Positions 1 through 8,120 of a DNA stretch of 44,843 bases are shown one piece after another; position 1 is the stretch's first letter, and each line of letters opens with the position of its first letter. Source of the DNA: Lutibacter sp. B2 (GTDB lineage: Bacteria; Bacillota; Clostridia; Peptostreptococcales; Thermotaleaceae); NCBI GenBank assembly GCA_015686845.1, contig JADPRS010000028.1, positions 1 to 44,843 of the forward strand, given 5' to 3'. The notes beneath the pieces are model-generated. The model was not told the DNA's origin. It did no database searches and saw only the letters and a list, made by a program, of their open reading frames with translations. The position numbers and the translations under genes were made by a program.

Positions 1-60
1 TTATGCGCTTTCGCGCTGGCTTAATTCTTACACTGTTTAATTTTCAAAGTTCAAATTTTC
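1..60 (-). other. Probable leader of an rRNA operon running off the left edge
   Basis: Read on the minus strand, positions 52-31 contain the phrase ACTTTGAAAATTAAACAGTG, which resembles the sequence commonly found just before rRNA genes in Clostridia. It is followed at 16-5 by a GCGC-GAAA-GCGC hairpin with a GNRA loop. Three consensus promoters lie directly upstream. No rRNA itself is in the window, so the assignment rests on the promoters and leader wording. Confidence 0.6.
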
Positions 61-72
61 GATTGCTTATTC

Positions 73-101
73 ATAATACCTTATCAATCAAACTTTGTCA
101 A
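73..101 (-). promoter_or_regulatory. Promoter P3 of tandem set (probable rRNA promoter)
   Basis: Minus strand -35 TTGACA (101-96) and -10 TATTAT (78-73) are separated by exactly 17 bases. It is the promoter nearest the left edge and the last of three in tandem. No protein start follows in the window. Confidence 0.75.
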
Positions 102-148
102 CCCTCTATGTTTGTACTATTACTCAAACATCATCGAGCGACTTCTTC

Positions 149-177
149 AGTCTATCACATCTTCGTGTTCATGTCAA
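149..177 (-). promoter_or_regulatory. Promoter P2 of tandem set (probable rRNA promoter)
   Basis: Minus strand -35 TTGACA (177-172) and -10 TAGACT (154-149) have a 17-base spacer. The -10 is weaker than in the other two promoters. Confidence 0.6.
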
Positions 178-236
178 CTATTAATTTTCATGTAAAGATG
201 TTTTAGCATTCTTGCTCTCTTGCGAGAACATTAACT

Positions 237-265
237 ACTATATCATTCTATTTTCATATTGTCAA
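237..265 (-). promoter_or_regulatory. Promoter P1 of tandem set (probable rRNA promoter)
   Basis: Minus strand -35 TTGACA (265-260) and -10 TATAGT (242-237) have a 17-base spacer. Between P1 and P2 an imperfect hairpin (TTCTCGC / GCAAGAA, about 210-230) may form in the transcript. Confidence 0.7.
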
Positions 266-331
266 CTTTATTTTACTACAAACTTAATTTTTCCCAAGGT
301 ACAATGTTTTATGCAATATAATTCATTTTTT

Positions 332-502
332 TTATTTAGGCTCATATGGATCTTCTTCATAATCAAATTCAAACTTTTTCATGGTCGCTTTGTTTGTAAA
401 CCCTGTTTTTTTCACGTTTTTTCCATTTTCAATTTTATCATAATCATCTTCTTCATAATCAAATTCGCTTCTATGACAACTTTTAAAGAACTTTTCCATC
501 AT
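332..502 (-). CDS. Small acidic protein of unknown function, 56 aa
   Basis: An ORF of 56 codons starts with two consecutive ATG codons, six bases after a GGAG ribosome binding site. I do not recognise the family. The product is strongly acidic and contains the same segment twice, FEFDYEED-like near residue 44 and SEFDYEED near residue 12, separated by a lysine-rich stretch (GKNVKKTGFTNKA), so it looks like a short internal duplication. It has one cysteine and no membrane segment. It lies 66 bases after nrdG and may be co-transcribed with nrdD-nrdG; no clear terminator follows before the rRNA-type promoters. A role linked to the reductase is only a guess from position. Confidence 0.6.
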   Translation of the reverse strand: MMEKFFKSCHRSEFDYEEDDYDKIENGKNVKKTGFTNKATMKKFEFDYEEDPYEPK

Positions 503-568
503 TGTTTTCTCCTTTGTTTATACCTTCATGGTTTCCGTATATTGATTCCAGACAACTGCGTTGGTGAA

Positions 569-1255
569 TTATTTTCTAATTTTAAAAATTTCAAAGTATC
601 CTTCTACTTCTCTTCTAATCTCTTCTAATATTTCTATCTCATATGGATGAAGTTTATTTTGTCCTACTAATACGGTTTCTCCATCTCTAAAATTTTGTAT
701 AGAATATCGTTTACTTCCCTTTAAATATTCTGCAATCTCTACTATATCTTGTTTGGTTAACAGTTCTTTACATACGGTTGTCCTAAATTCATAATCTATA
801 TCTGAATTTCTTAGGATATTAATGGTATTCTTTATAGGATCTATATCTATCTTACTTCCAGTTACAGATTCGTATTTATGAAACGGAGCTTTTATATCCA
901 TGGCTATATAATCTACAATTTTTTCATCTATAAGCCTTTTCACCACTTCTGGATTCGTTCCGTTGGTGTCTAGTTTCACTAAATATCCTTTATCCTTTAC
1001 TCGTTTTGCAAAATCATATAAACCTTCATGTAAAGTCGGTTCTCCACCCGAAATACATACGGCATCAACAAATTTTTTTCTTTTTTCTAGAAAAGCAAAT
1101 ATTTCTTCGTCACTAATACTGCTTCCCTTTCCTTTCACCAAATCAGAGTTGTGACAATACTTGCATTTCATATTACAATATGCACAAAAATATACGATAC
1201 TAATTTGGTCAGGATAATCAACAAAAGACGCCTTTTCTTCTCCTATAATATGCAT
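569..1255 (-). CDS. nrdG: Anaerobic ribonucleotide reductase activating enzyme (radical SAM), NrdG type
   Basis: This radical SAM protein of 228 aa would install the glycyl radical on NrdD using S-adenosylmethionine and a [4Fe-4S] cluster in the cytoplasm. The cluster motif CNMKCKYC (C27, C31, C34) is plain, followed by the glycine-rich SAM-binding segment SGGEPTLHEG. The length and the Y-F-C-A-Y-C start region fit the longer NrdG2-type activases (about 230 aa) rather than the short E. coli form (about 155 aa). The ATG follows a GGGGG ribosome binding site. It lies 101 bases after nrdD, separated by a hairpin, which is the usual nrdD-nrdG order. Other glycyl-radical activases share this fold, but the neighbour decides the call. 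Confidence 0.9.
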   Translation of the reverse strand: MHIIGEEKASFVDYPDQISIVYFCAYCNMKCKYCHNSDLVKGKGSSISDEEIFAFLEKRKKFVDAVCISGGEPTLHEGLYDFAKRVKDKGYLVKLDTNGTNPEVVKRLIDEKIVDYIAMDIKAPFHKYESVTGSKIDIDPIKNTINILRNSDIDYEFRTTVCKELLTKQDIVEIAEYLKGSKRYSIQNFRDGETVLVGQNKLHPYEIEILEEIRREVEGYFEIFKIRK

Positions 1256-1294
1256 TTCTAATTCCCCCTTATTTAATAGAGTCCTTTCTATTTT

Positions 1295-1327
1295 AAAATA
1301 GCTATGGAATAAATCTATAGCTATTTT
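1295..1327 (-). other. Intercistronic hairpin between nrdD and nrdG
   Basis: An 11-bp stem AAAATAGCTAT / ATAGCTATTTT with an 11-base loop sits in the gap between nrdD and nrdG. On the minus strand only four T follow the stem, so it would be a weak or partial terminator or a processing/stability hairpin that sets the NrdD:NrdG ratio. Confidence 0.6.
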
Positions 1328-1356
1328 TATTATTATATTAAATTCTTTTATATACT

Positions 1357-3486
1357 CTATTTAGCTTCTGTTACAGCCTCATTTTTTTCAAAACGACTTA
1401 AGCTTTCGTCACAAGAGAATTCTTGTCTATCTTTAAATTCTTCTTTTTTCCCTTTATTCCACGCTTGTACAGGTCGGTGAAATCCTACAACACGAGTCCA
1501 CACTTCTGCTTCTTTTCCACATGTAGGACATTCAAAATGTTCTCCAGCAATATATCCATGATCTGGACAAATGGAGAATGTTGGCGTAATCGTTATATAA
1601 GGAATAGAACTATTCTCCATTACTCTCTTAATCAACTTTTTACAAGTTTCTATACTATCTATTTCTTCCCCTATAAATCCATGAAGTACAGTACCACCTG
1701 TATATAATGATTGTAACTTTTCTTGTAACTCTACAGCTTCAAAAATATCTTTTGTATGTCCTACTGGTAATTGTGTAGAATTTGTATAATATGGTTCGTC
1801 TGTTCCTTGTGTAAATATATTAGGATACATCTTCTTATCTAATCTCGCAAATCTATAAGCTGCGCCTTCCGCTGGAGATGCTTCTAAATTCCATAGACTT
1901 CCTGTTTCTTCTTGGAATATTTGCATTACACGATTCATAAATTCCATAATTTCAACAGCAAACTCATTTCCTTCTTCAGTTGTAATATCTACGCCCAATA
2001 AATTAATACATGCTTCGTTCATCCCATTAAGTCCAATGGTGGAGAAATGATTTTTAAAGTATTCTCCCGTTGCATCCTTTACCCCTTGAAGATAATATCT
2101 AGAATAAGGATAAAGTCCTCCATCCATATAGTTTTCTAACACGATTCTTTTTTCTTCACAGATTTCTTTTGAGATTTCCATTAGTTCTCTTACTCTACGT
2201 TTAAATTCTTCTACATTTGTTGCTGCATATCCAATTCTTGCCATATTCAATGTTACAACATTGATTGATCCCGTAAGTGGATTTGCTCCAAATAATCCGC
2301 CGCCTCTTTTTCTAAGTTCTCTATTATCTAAACGAAGTCGACAACACATACTTCTGATATCTTCTGGCGCTAAATCCGAATTTAAGAAGTTTGCAAAATA
2401 AGGGGTACCAAATTTTCTTGTCATTTCCATAATGGCATTTACAGCTTCTGAATCCCAAGGAAGATCTGATGTAATATTTACGGTAGGAATCGGGAAACTA
2501 AATGCTCTTCCTGCTCCATCTCCATCCATCATAACTTCACAGAATGCCTTATTAAACATATCCATTTCTTTTTGAAATTCCTTATACGTTTTGTCCATTT
2601 TTTCTCCACCAATTACGACTTGTTGATTTTTAAGTAATGCATGGGGCGTAATGTCTAATGTTATATTCGTAAAAGGAGTTTGAAATCCTACTCGTGTAGG
2701 AACATTTAGATTAAATACAAACCGTTGTATTATTTTTTTCACTTGCTCATAGGATAAATTATCATAATATATAAAAGGAGCCAGATACGTATCAATACTT
2801 GACACAGCCTGAGCCCCTGCTGATTCACCTTGAAGTGTATACAGTAAATTTACAAGTTGTCCTAGAGCAGACTCTAAATGTCTAGGTGGCTTAGACTCAA
2901 TTTTTCCTTTTGCTCCTTTAAATCCATATCTTAAAAATGCTTCTAAATCCCATCCACAACAATAAGGCGCTAAAAGTCCTAAATCATGTATATGCAAATC
3001 TCCATTAATATGAGCATTTCTTAATTCTTTTCTATAAATTTTATTTAACCAATACTTCTTCGTAATACTTTCTACAATATGATTATTAAGTCCCTGTAGA
3101 GAAAATCCCATATTGGCATTTTCATTGACACGCCAATCTTCAAGATTTACATATTCTTCAACCATTTTTTCCGCATCCATAAATAGATTTTTAACTTCTC
3201 GCATTTCTGCATGTCTCTTTCTATAAATAATATATGCTTTAGCCGTTTTAGCGTGACCTTCTTCAACAAGTACTTTTTCTACTATATCTTGTACATCTTC
3301 AACGGATGGAATACTTGCACTATAAGTTTCATTAATGATTTCTGCAACTATTTTTGCCAATCGTTGTGAAATCATTTCATTATTTCCGCCTACTGATTTA
3401 GCTGCCATAAATATTGCTTTTTTAATTTTCGCACTGTCAAAATCGACAATTTCCCCATTCCGCTTTTGAATCTTGGTAACTGACAT
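1357..3486 (-). CDS. nrdD: Anaerobic ribonucleoside-triphosphate reductase (class III)
   Basis: This glycyl-radical enzyme of 709 aa would reduce ribonucleoside triphosphates to deoxy forms for DNA synthesis without oxygen. Residues 1-95 form an ATP-cone (VTKIQKRNGEIVDFDSAKI), which senses ATP/dATP. The long middle is the catalytic barrel. The C-terminus holds a zinc-type cysteine cluster (CPDH...CPTC) followed by the glycyl-radical loop TRVVGFHRPVQAWNKGK, in which the VVG glycine should carry the radical. The start has an AGGAGG site. An NrdR-type box overlaps its promoter, so it is probably repressed by NrdR when dATP is plentiful. No oxygen-dependent reductase is seen in the window. Confidence 0.96.
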   Translation of the reverse strand: MSVTKIQKRNGEIVDFDSAKIKKAIFMAAKSVGGNNEMISQRLAKIVAEIINETYSASIPSVEDVQDIVEKVLVEEGHAKTAKAYIIYRKRHAEMREVKNLFMDAEKMVEEYVNLEDWRVNENANMGFSLQGLNNHIVESITKKYWLNKIYRKELRNAHINGDLHIHDLGLLAPYCCGWDLEAFLRYGFKGAKGKIESKPPRHLESALGQLVNLLYTLQGESAGAQAVSSIDTYLAPFIYYDNLSYEQVKKIIQRFVFNLNVPTRVGFQTPFTNITLDITPHALLKNQQVVIGGEKMDKTYKEFQKEMDMFNKAFCEVMMDGDGAGRAFSFPIPTVNITSDLPWDSEAVNAIMEMTRKFGTPYFANFLNSDLAPEDIRSMCCRLRLDNRELRKRGGGLFGANPLTGSINVVTLNMARIGYAATNVEEFKRRVRELMEISKEICEEKRIVLENYMDGGLYPYSRYYLQGVKDATGEYFKNHFSTIGLNGMNEACINLLGVDITTEEGNEFAVEIMEFMNRVMQIFQEETGSLWNLEASPAEGAAYRFARLDKKMYPNIFTQGTDEPYYTNSTQLPVGHTKDIFEAVELQEKLQSLYTGGTVLHGFIGEEIDSIETCKKLIKRVMENSSIPYITITPTFSICPDHGYIAGEHFECPTCGKEAEVWTRVVGFHRPVQAWNKGKKEEFKDRQEFSCDESLSRFEKNEAVTEAK

Positions 3487-3520
3487 TATATCCCTCCTAT
3501 TGTAGGGGTTTCCCCCTCAC

Positions 3521-3566
3521 GCACTACATATTGTATATTATGCACTACTTCATATGAATATGACAA
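3521..3566 (-). promoter_or_regulatory. nrdD promoter with NrdR-type operator
   Basis: Minus-strand -35 TTGTCA (3566-3561) and -10 CATAAT (3542-3537) are 18 bases apart. Immediately downstream, 3521-3536 on the plus strand reads GCACTACATATTGTAT, a 13/16 match to the NrdR box consensus ACACTATATATTGTGT. A second copy of the half-site GCACTAC begins 21 bases away at 3542 and overlaps the -10. The transcript leader also has a short GGGG-AAA-CCCC hairpin (about 3506-3516). Confidence 0.6.
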
Positions 3567-3674
3567 TCATCCTACGATATTATTTACTACGAAATTCAAT
3601 AAAATATTACATACTTTCGTGGTAATTCTCCATCTTCCTTTTAATTTGATATTTGACTTTTTATTTGAATATAA

Positions 3675-3706
3675 AAAAGCCTTCCTTTATAAAATTTAAA
3701 AAGGTT
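3675..3706 (-). terminator. Possible weak terminator after the REC-REC-GGDEF gene
   Basis: On the minus strand a short CCTT...AAGG stem is followed by a run of six T, just after the stop at 3726. The stem is short and AT-rich, so this is a modest call. Confidence 0.45.
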
Positions 3707-3725
3707 GACTTCTTTAATCAATACT

Positions 3726-4994
3726 TTAATTCATATATTCTATTCTATTCCTACCCTTTTCTTTAGCTTTATATAATAATGCATCTGATTTCCCAATTAA
3801 TTCAAATACATTTTCTTTCTCTAGTTCTGCAACGCCTCCGCTTATTGTTACCTTAATATTTTTTTCTTTAAATTTTATATTAGATATTCTAATTCTCAAT
3901 CTTTCTGCTAATTTCACAGCATTTTTTAAATCTGTTTCTGGCAATATTACTATAAATTCTTCTCCACCATATCTTCCTGCAATATCAATTCCCCTTATTA
4001 TAAACTTTAATTCATCACTTATTTCTCTTAAAACAGTATCTCCAAATTGATGGCCATAATTGTCATTGATCAACTTAAATTTATCAATATCAAACATAAT
4101 GATTGAAAGTTTTTTGTTATATCGCTGTGCCCTTTTGATCTCATCAGCTAGTCTTTCCACTACATATTTGTGATTATATAAATTTGTCAATCCATCTATT
4201 TTCACCATTTCCTGTAACGCTACATTCTTTTCTTTTAATTCTTGTAATAATAAAAAGGTTCTTATATTCGCTTTTAATCTTGCCATAAAAACATTTTCAT
4301 TAAAAGGTTTTATAATATAATCATCTGATCCAGAAGATAACATATTCGATATAATTTTTTGATTATCCATAGCAGAAATAGCAATAATCAAAGCATATTT
4401 ATATCTTTTTCGAAGTTCTAAAATAACTTGTTCTCCAGACATAGTAGGTAGAATAAAATCTATCAAGTATAAGCAATATTCTTCTTTTTTATTTAAAAGT
4501 TCATTTGGACTAGTATAATAATCTATATTACGAATATTATTTAATTCAAATATTTTTTGAATGATCTTGAGTTCTAATTTATTATCATCCAAAACAGCTA
4601 TTTTACGTTCTTTAAGTTGTTCATATACAAAATCTGCTGACTCAAATCGATCTATATAATTTTTAAATCCATCTAAAAACCTACTTTTATGTATAAAATC
4701 TATCGCTCCTAAATCAAAAACTTTCTTTTTCGTTTCCATATCATCCTTTGCAGATAATACAATAATGGGAATATCTTTATACGAGCTTTCATTTAAAGCT
4801 TTTATAAAATCCTCTCCCTTTCCATCTCTAAACTCTAATGCCGTCATAATCATATCCACTTTATTATTTTTTAATACTTTAAATGCTTCTTGCGGTGTTG
4901 GAACTGACAGATATCGAATTTTCCTTTTCTTTACAATGTCTTTGATGATTTCTTTATAAAAAAAGTTATGATCAACATGTAAAACTGACAACAT
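3726..4994 (-). CDS. REC-REC-GGDEF response regulator, diguanylate cyclase
   Basis: This 422-aa cytoplasmic protein would make the second messenger c-di-GMP from two GTP. Domain order is a first receiver (1-118), a second receiver (about 128-250) and GGDEF (about 262-420). The second receiver keeps the phospho-acceptor aspartate (LIDFILP) and the lysine of IKPF. In the first receiver the acceptor position falls on alanine (MIMTALEF), so it is probably not phosphorylated and may serve in dimer contacts. The active-site loop is GGEEF, and RGID five residues upstream is a complete RxxD inhibitory site, so product feedback is likely. It starts 11 bases after the stop of the GGDEF/HD-GYP gene and is surely in its operon. 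Its partner kinase is not evident. Confidence 0.92.
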   Translation of the reverse strand: MLSVLHVDHNFFYKEIIKDIVKKRKIRYLSVPTPQEAFKVLKNNKVDMIMTALEFRDGKGEDFIKALNESSYKDIPIIVLSAKDDMETKKKVFDLGAIDFIHKSRFLDGFKNYIDRFESADFVYEQLKERKIAVLDDNKLELKIIQKIFELNNIRNIDYYTSPNELLNKKEEYCLYLIDFILPTMSGEQVILELRKRYKYALIIAISAMDNQKIISNMLSSGSDDYIIKPFNENVFMARLKANIRTFLLLQELKEKNVALQEMVKIDGLTNLYNHKYVVERLADEIKRAQRYNKKLSIIMFDIDKFKLINDNYGHQFGDTVLREISDELKFIIRGIDIAGRYGGEEFIVILPETDLKNAVKLAERLRIRISNIKFKEKNIKVTISGGVAELEKENVFELIGKSDALLYKAKEKGRNRIEYMN

Positions 4995-5005
4995 ATTTTC
5001 ACTTC

Positions 5006-7210
5006 CTATAGTTTCTTTTCTACTGTATTTTCATAAATGGTTTGAATAAATATATCAACTAAATTAGGATCAAATTGAGTTCCTTTATTTTTTCTCAATT
5101 CTTCAAATGCCTGTTCTTGATGCAATCCATTTCTATACGAACGATCCGATGTCATTGCGTGATATGTATCTGCAATACATACAATTCTAGCATATAGCGA
5201 AATATATTCTTCAGATAATCCATCAGGGTATCCTCGTCCATCCCATCTTTCATGATGATTTCTAACACATGAAACAATCCCAGAATTTTTTACAACATAT
5301 TTTATAATATTATTTCCTAATATAGTATGATTTTTAATAATTTCAAATTCTTCATCTGTCAATTTTCCTGGCTTTCGGAGAATATCATTTGGAATCCCAA
5401 TTTTTCCACAATCATGTAATAATGCGCCTATTCGTAACACATATTGATCTTGTTCTGATAAGTTTAATTTTTCCGCAAGTAAAAGTGAATACTTTGCTAC
5501 TAGTTCAGAATGTTTCCCTGTATATTCATCCTTTACATCAATTGCCGCCGCTAGTGCCAATGCTGAATCCATCAACATTTCTTGTTTTTCAAACTCATAA
5601 TAATTTTTATCTACTAAATCATCCATATCTTTTTTATAAATATGACATTGATTTCTACCATTTTGTTTTGCAAAGCACATAGCCTTATTCGCTTTTTCTA
5701 CTAAATCCTCTACACCTAATGCATGAAATGGGTAAGTGGCTACACCAACACTTATTGTAATTGGACGATAACCGATATTTTTCTTGAGTTTTTTAGACCT
5801 CATGACATTAACTCTAATTTTTTCAGCAATTTCAAGACTCTGTTCTGATAAACAATTTTCTAATAATACAACATACTCTTCTCCACCATATCTAAAAATA
5901 AATTCACTGTTTTTTACTGTTTCTTTTATAATATTTCCAATTTCCTTTAAAATTATATCCCCTGTATTATATCCATGAATATCATTTAGCGATTTAAATT
6001 TATCAATATCACAGAATAAAATTGTTATTGGTCGCATTCCTTGACCTATACTCTTATTCAAACACTCATAAAAATATCTATGATTATATAATAATGTCAG
6101 TTCATCTGTATTTGAAATATTTCTAAGATTTTCATTTTCTCTCTTATGCTTAAAAAGACTATCGATCATTTTATTAAAAACTGTGCCTAGATGGATAATT
6201 TCATTTGGTCCATTTACATTTACATGCATTCGCAACTTCTCTTCACTTATTTTTGTAATTTGTTTTTCAAGATTTTTAATAGGATTTATGATATTATTTT
6301 TCAATTTTGAACTAATAATAAAAATCAAACTAAGAGATAACAATAAAATTCCAAAGGTATTTCTTCTTACAAAGCTAACGCTGGAAAAAAATATATCTCT
6401 CGATTCAATCGTTCCAACATACCCCACTTTTTCGTCAGAAATATCTTTCATATAAGTACTTCCAATAATCCTTGTTTTTCCTAGTTCAATTACATGATTT
6501 CCCTTTATTTTACTAATAATATGTATGTTCTGTCTTATTTCTGCATTTATTCCATCATTTAAAATAAACTTATTATCATATACAAAAAATACATTGTATC
6601 CAAGTTGTCTTTCTATCTCTTTAAGAAACTTAGGCGTAATCTTTTTTCCAAAAATTATAACCCCTCTGGAAACGCCTTCATGGTTCGACTTGAAAATTGG
6701 AGAAAATGCTACCATATATAAATCTCCATTATACTCCTTTATTCCTTTGAAATTATCATTTTCATTATAAATATCTTCCTTAAATGCTTGATCAATCATT
6801 TTATCTTCTAATAATGGTAAAACATCATTATCTCCTAATCCATATTCTGCCACTATTTTTTTATCCTTATTCGCTATAACAATTAAATCTATATCAAAAT
6901 CATTAGGAATCCCATCTAGAAAATTTTTTTTAATCCATTTCTCATCTTTTTGCTGTATTTTCTCATAAGTATCATCCCACATTGCGTAGTCTTTTACTAC
7001 ACGTTCCAATTCCAAACTCTTAGATTGGATTCTTTTATTTACTTGCTGCGTTTTAAATAGTATATTTTTTGCCTCTATTTCTGAAAAATACTTAGATACA
7101 ACAATATTGTTAAAAAACAAAAAAAGCATCATGGGTATTATTCCAACCAAAAGCAATGAGATTCCAACTTTTAACCCTAAACTATTAAAACAACTTTTTA
7201 TTTTTCCCAT
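5006..7210 (-). CDS. Membrane GGDEF + HD-GYP protein with CHASE4-like sensor
   Basis: A membrane-bound c-di-GMP enzyme that carries both synthesis- and degradation-type domains, 734 aa from the ATG at 7210; a longer frame begins with TTG at 7234, inside the ribosome-binding region. Order: first membrane segment (about 10-32), extracellular sensor (about 40-270) with the MWDDTYEKI signature typical of CHASE4, second membrane segment (about 280-300), HAMP (to about 350), GGDEF with GGEEY (about 365-525), HD-GYP (about 555-715). The HD-GYP part has HDCGKIGIP and HHERWDGRGYP, the metal-binding phosphodiesterase motifs. The GGDEF inhibitory-site position reads KNSE, not RxxD, so feedback control is probably lost. 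It is the first gene of a pair with the REC-REC-GGDEF gene; net direction of activity cannot be told from sequence. Confidence 0.9.
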   Translation of the reverse strand: MGKIKSCFNSLGLKVGISLLLVGIIPMMLFLFFNNIVVSKYFSEIEAKNILFKTQQVNKRIQSKSLELERVVKDYAMWDDTYEKIQQKDEKWIKKNFLDGIPNDFDIDLIVIANKDKKIVAEYGLGDNDVLPLLEDKMIDQAFKEDIYNENDNFKGIKEYNGDLYMVAFSPIFKSNHEGVSRGVIIFGKKITPKFLKEIERQLGYNVFFVYDNKFILNDGINAEIRQNIHIISKIKGNHVIELGKTRIIGSTYMKDISDEKVGYVGTIESRDIFFSSVSFVRRNTFGILLLSLSLIFIISSKLKNNIINPIKNLEKQITKISEEKLRMHVNVNGPNEIIHLGTVFNKMIDSLFKHKRENENLRNISNTDELTLLYNHRYFYECLNKSIGQGMRPITILFCDIDKFKSLNDIHGYNTGDIILKEIGNIIKETVKNSEFIFRYGGEEYVVLLENCLSEQSLEIAEKIRVNVMRSKKLKKNIGYRPITISVGVATYPFHALGVEDLVEKANKAMCFAKQNGRNQCHIYKKDMDDLVDKNYYEFEKQEMLMDSALALAAAIDVKDEYTGKHSELVAKYSLLLAEKLNLSEQDQYVLRIGALLHDCGKIGIPNDILRKPGKLTDEEFEIIKNHTILGNNIIKYVVKNSGIVSCVRNHHERWDGRGYPDGLSEEYISLYARIVCIADTYHAMTSDRSYRNGLHQEQAFEELRKNKGTQFDPNLVDIFIQTIYENTVEKKL

Positions 7211-7352
7211 ATATGTCCAATATCCCTCCTTCAAATCACTATTTTACTAAAATTCAGTATATGATTCTTTTCTTTTTCCCAATCTCGCCTAACATCCAGT
7301 AGGTCTTCAACTAATTTTATCATGTATCTTCCATTTGTAAATACATTTAAAT

Positions 7353-7380
7353 AAAAAAACACCATCTTCATAAGACAGTG
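7353..7380 (-). terminator. Terminator after the TetR gene
   Basis: On the minus strand a nine-pair stem (CACTGTCTT / AAGATGGTG, two G-T pairs, loop ATG) is followed by seven T. It lies 17 bases past the TetR stop and isolates it from the c-di-GMP genes. Confidence 0.7.
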
Positions 7381-7396
7381 ACTTTTCATACATATA

Positions 7397-7972
7397 TTAT
7401 CTCTTTTTTATTCCATTCCAATATATATCCCAACTCTTATTAAATTTTTCAAATGTAAACTTATCATATAATAATAGTGCAAAATTTCCATGAAGAAAAC
7501 ATTCGAAAGAGTAGATTATATCTTCTATATTGTCTTCTTCAATCTCTTTATTTTTAATTCCTTTTTCCATAATATAAAATGCACTGTGATAAATTTTTTC
7601 ACTAATAGTACTCATTTTAGAATCGATTTTCTCTTTTAAAATTCTATTAGGGCAAAAAAGTACATTTTTCCAGAAACCTTTTTTCGTTGGATTTTGATAA
7701 AAATAGTCCATCCCCTTTGTTAGTAGCTCAAATAATATTTTTTCTGCACGATTACTTTCAATTTCAGTTTTTATTTTATCAATATAAATGCAAAAATTAT
7801 TAATTTCTTCCTCTACAACAGTAAAAAAAACATCTTCCTTACTGGCAAAATGTGCATAAATAGAAGGCTTTTTTATTTCAACCTTTTCTGCAATTTCTGC
7901 TAATGTAGTTCCTTCATAGCTCTTTTGAGCAAATGATTCTAAGGAAGCTTTTTTTATTTTTTCTGATGTCAT
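7397..7972 (-). CDS. TetR-family transcriptional regulator
   Basis: A 191-aa one-component repressor-type protein. The start is placed at the ATG at 7972, which follows an AGGGGAGGGG ribosome binding site by eight bases; the longer frame to 8023 would read through that site. Residues 1-50 form the TetR helix-turn-helix (TLAEIAEKVEIKKPSIYAHFASKEDVF); the rest is a helical ligand domain of unknown specificity with no close match that I recognise. It lies 148 bases downstream of uppP on the same strand, and an inverted repeat in that gap may be its own operator. Confidence 0.88.
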   Translation of the reverse strand: MTSEKIKKASLESFAQKSYEGTTLAEIAEKVEIKKPSIYAHFASKEDVFFTVVEEEINNFCIYIDKIKTEIESNRAEKILFELLTKGMDYFYQNPTKKGFWKNVLFCPNRILKEKIDSKMSTISEKIYHSAFYIMEKGIKNKEIEEDNIEDIIYSFECFLHGNFALLLYDKFTFEKFNKSWDIYWNGIKKR

Positions 7973-8013
7973 ATGTAAATCCCCTCCCCTGTCATATCTT
8001 GTATTTAAAATAA

Positions 8014-8054
8014 ACCAGCACAAAAAAGCTTACACTTATTGAACTGGTTCTTAT
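8014..8054 (-). promoter_or_regulatory. Inverted repeat upstream of the TetR gene, possible operator
   Basis: The arms TAAACCAG and CTGGTTCTTA (plus strand) flank about 25 bases in the uppP-tetR gap, starting roughly 40 bases upstream of the chosen TetR start. TetR proteins often bind such repeats next to their own gene. The spacing is longer than usual. Confidence 0.35.
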
Positions 8055-8120
8055 AAAATGATATAAAGTTTTCAGTCATTACATTATGCCATAAATAGAA
8101 TTAATTTCCAACAGGAATCT

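Noticed and set aside
3-628. Plus-strand frames at the left edge
   Set aside because: They cross promoters on the other strand, have no ribosome binding sites and show no recognisable product.
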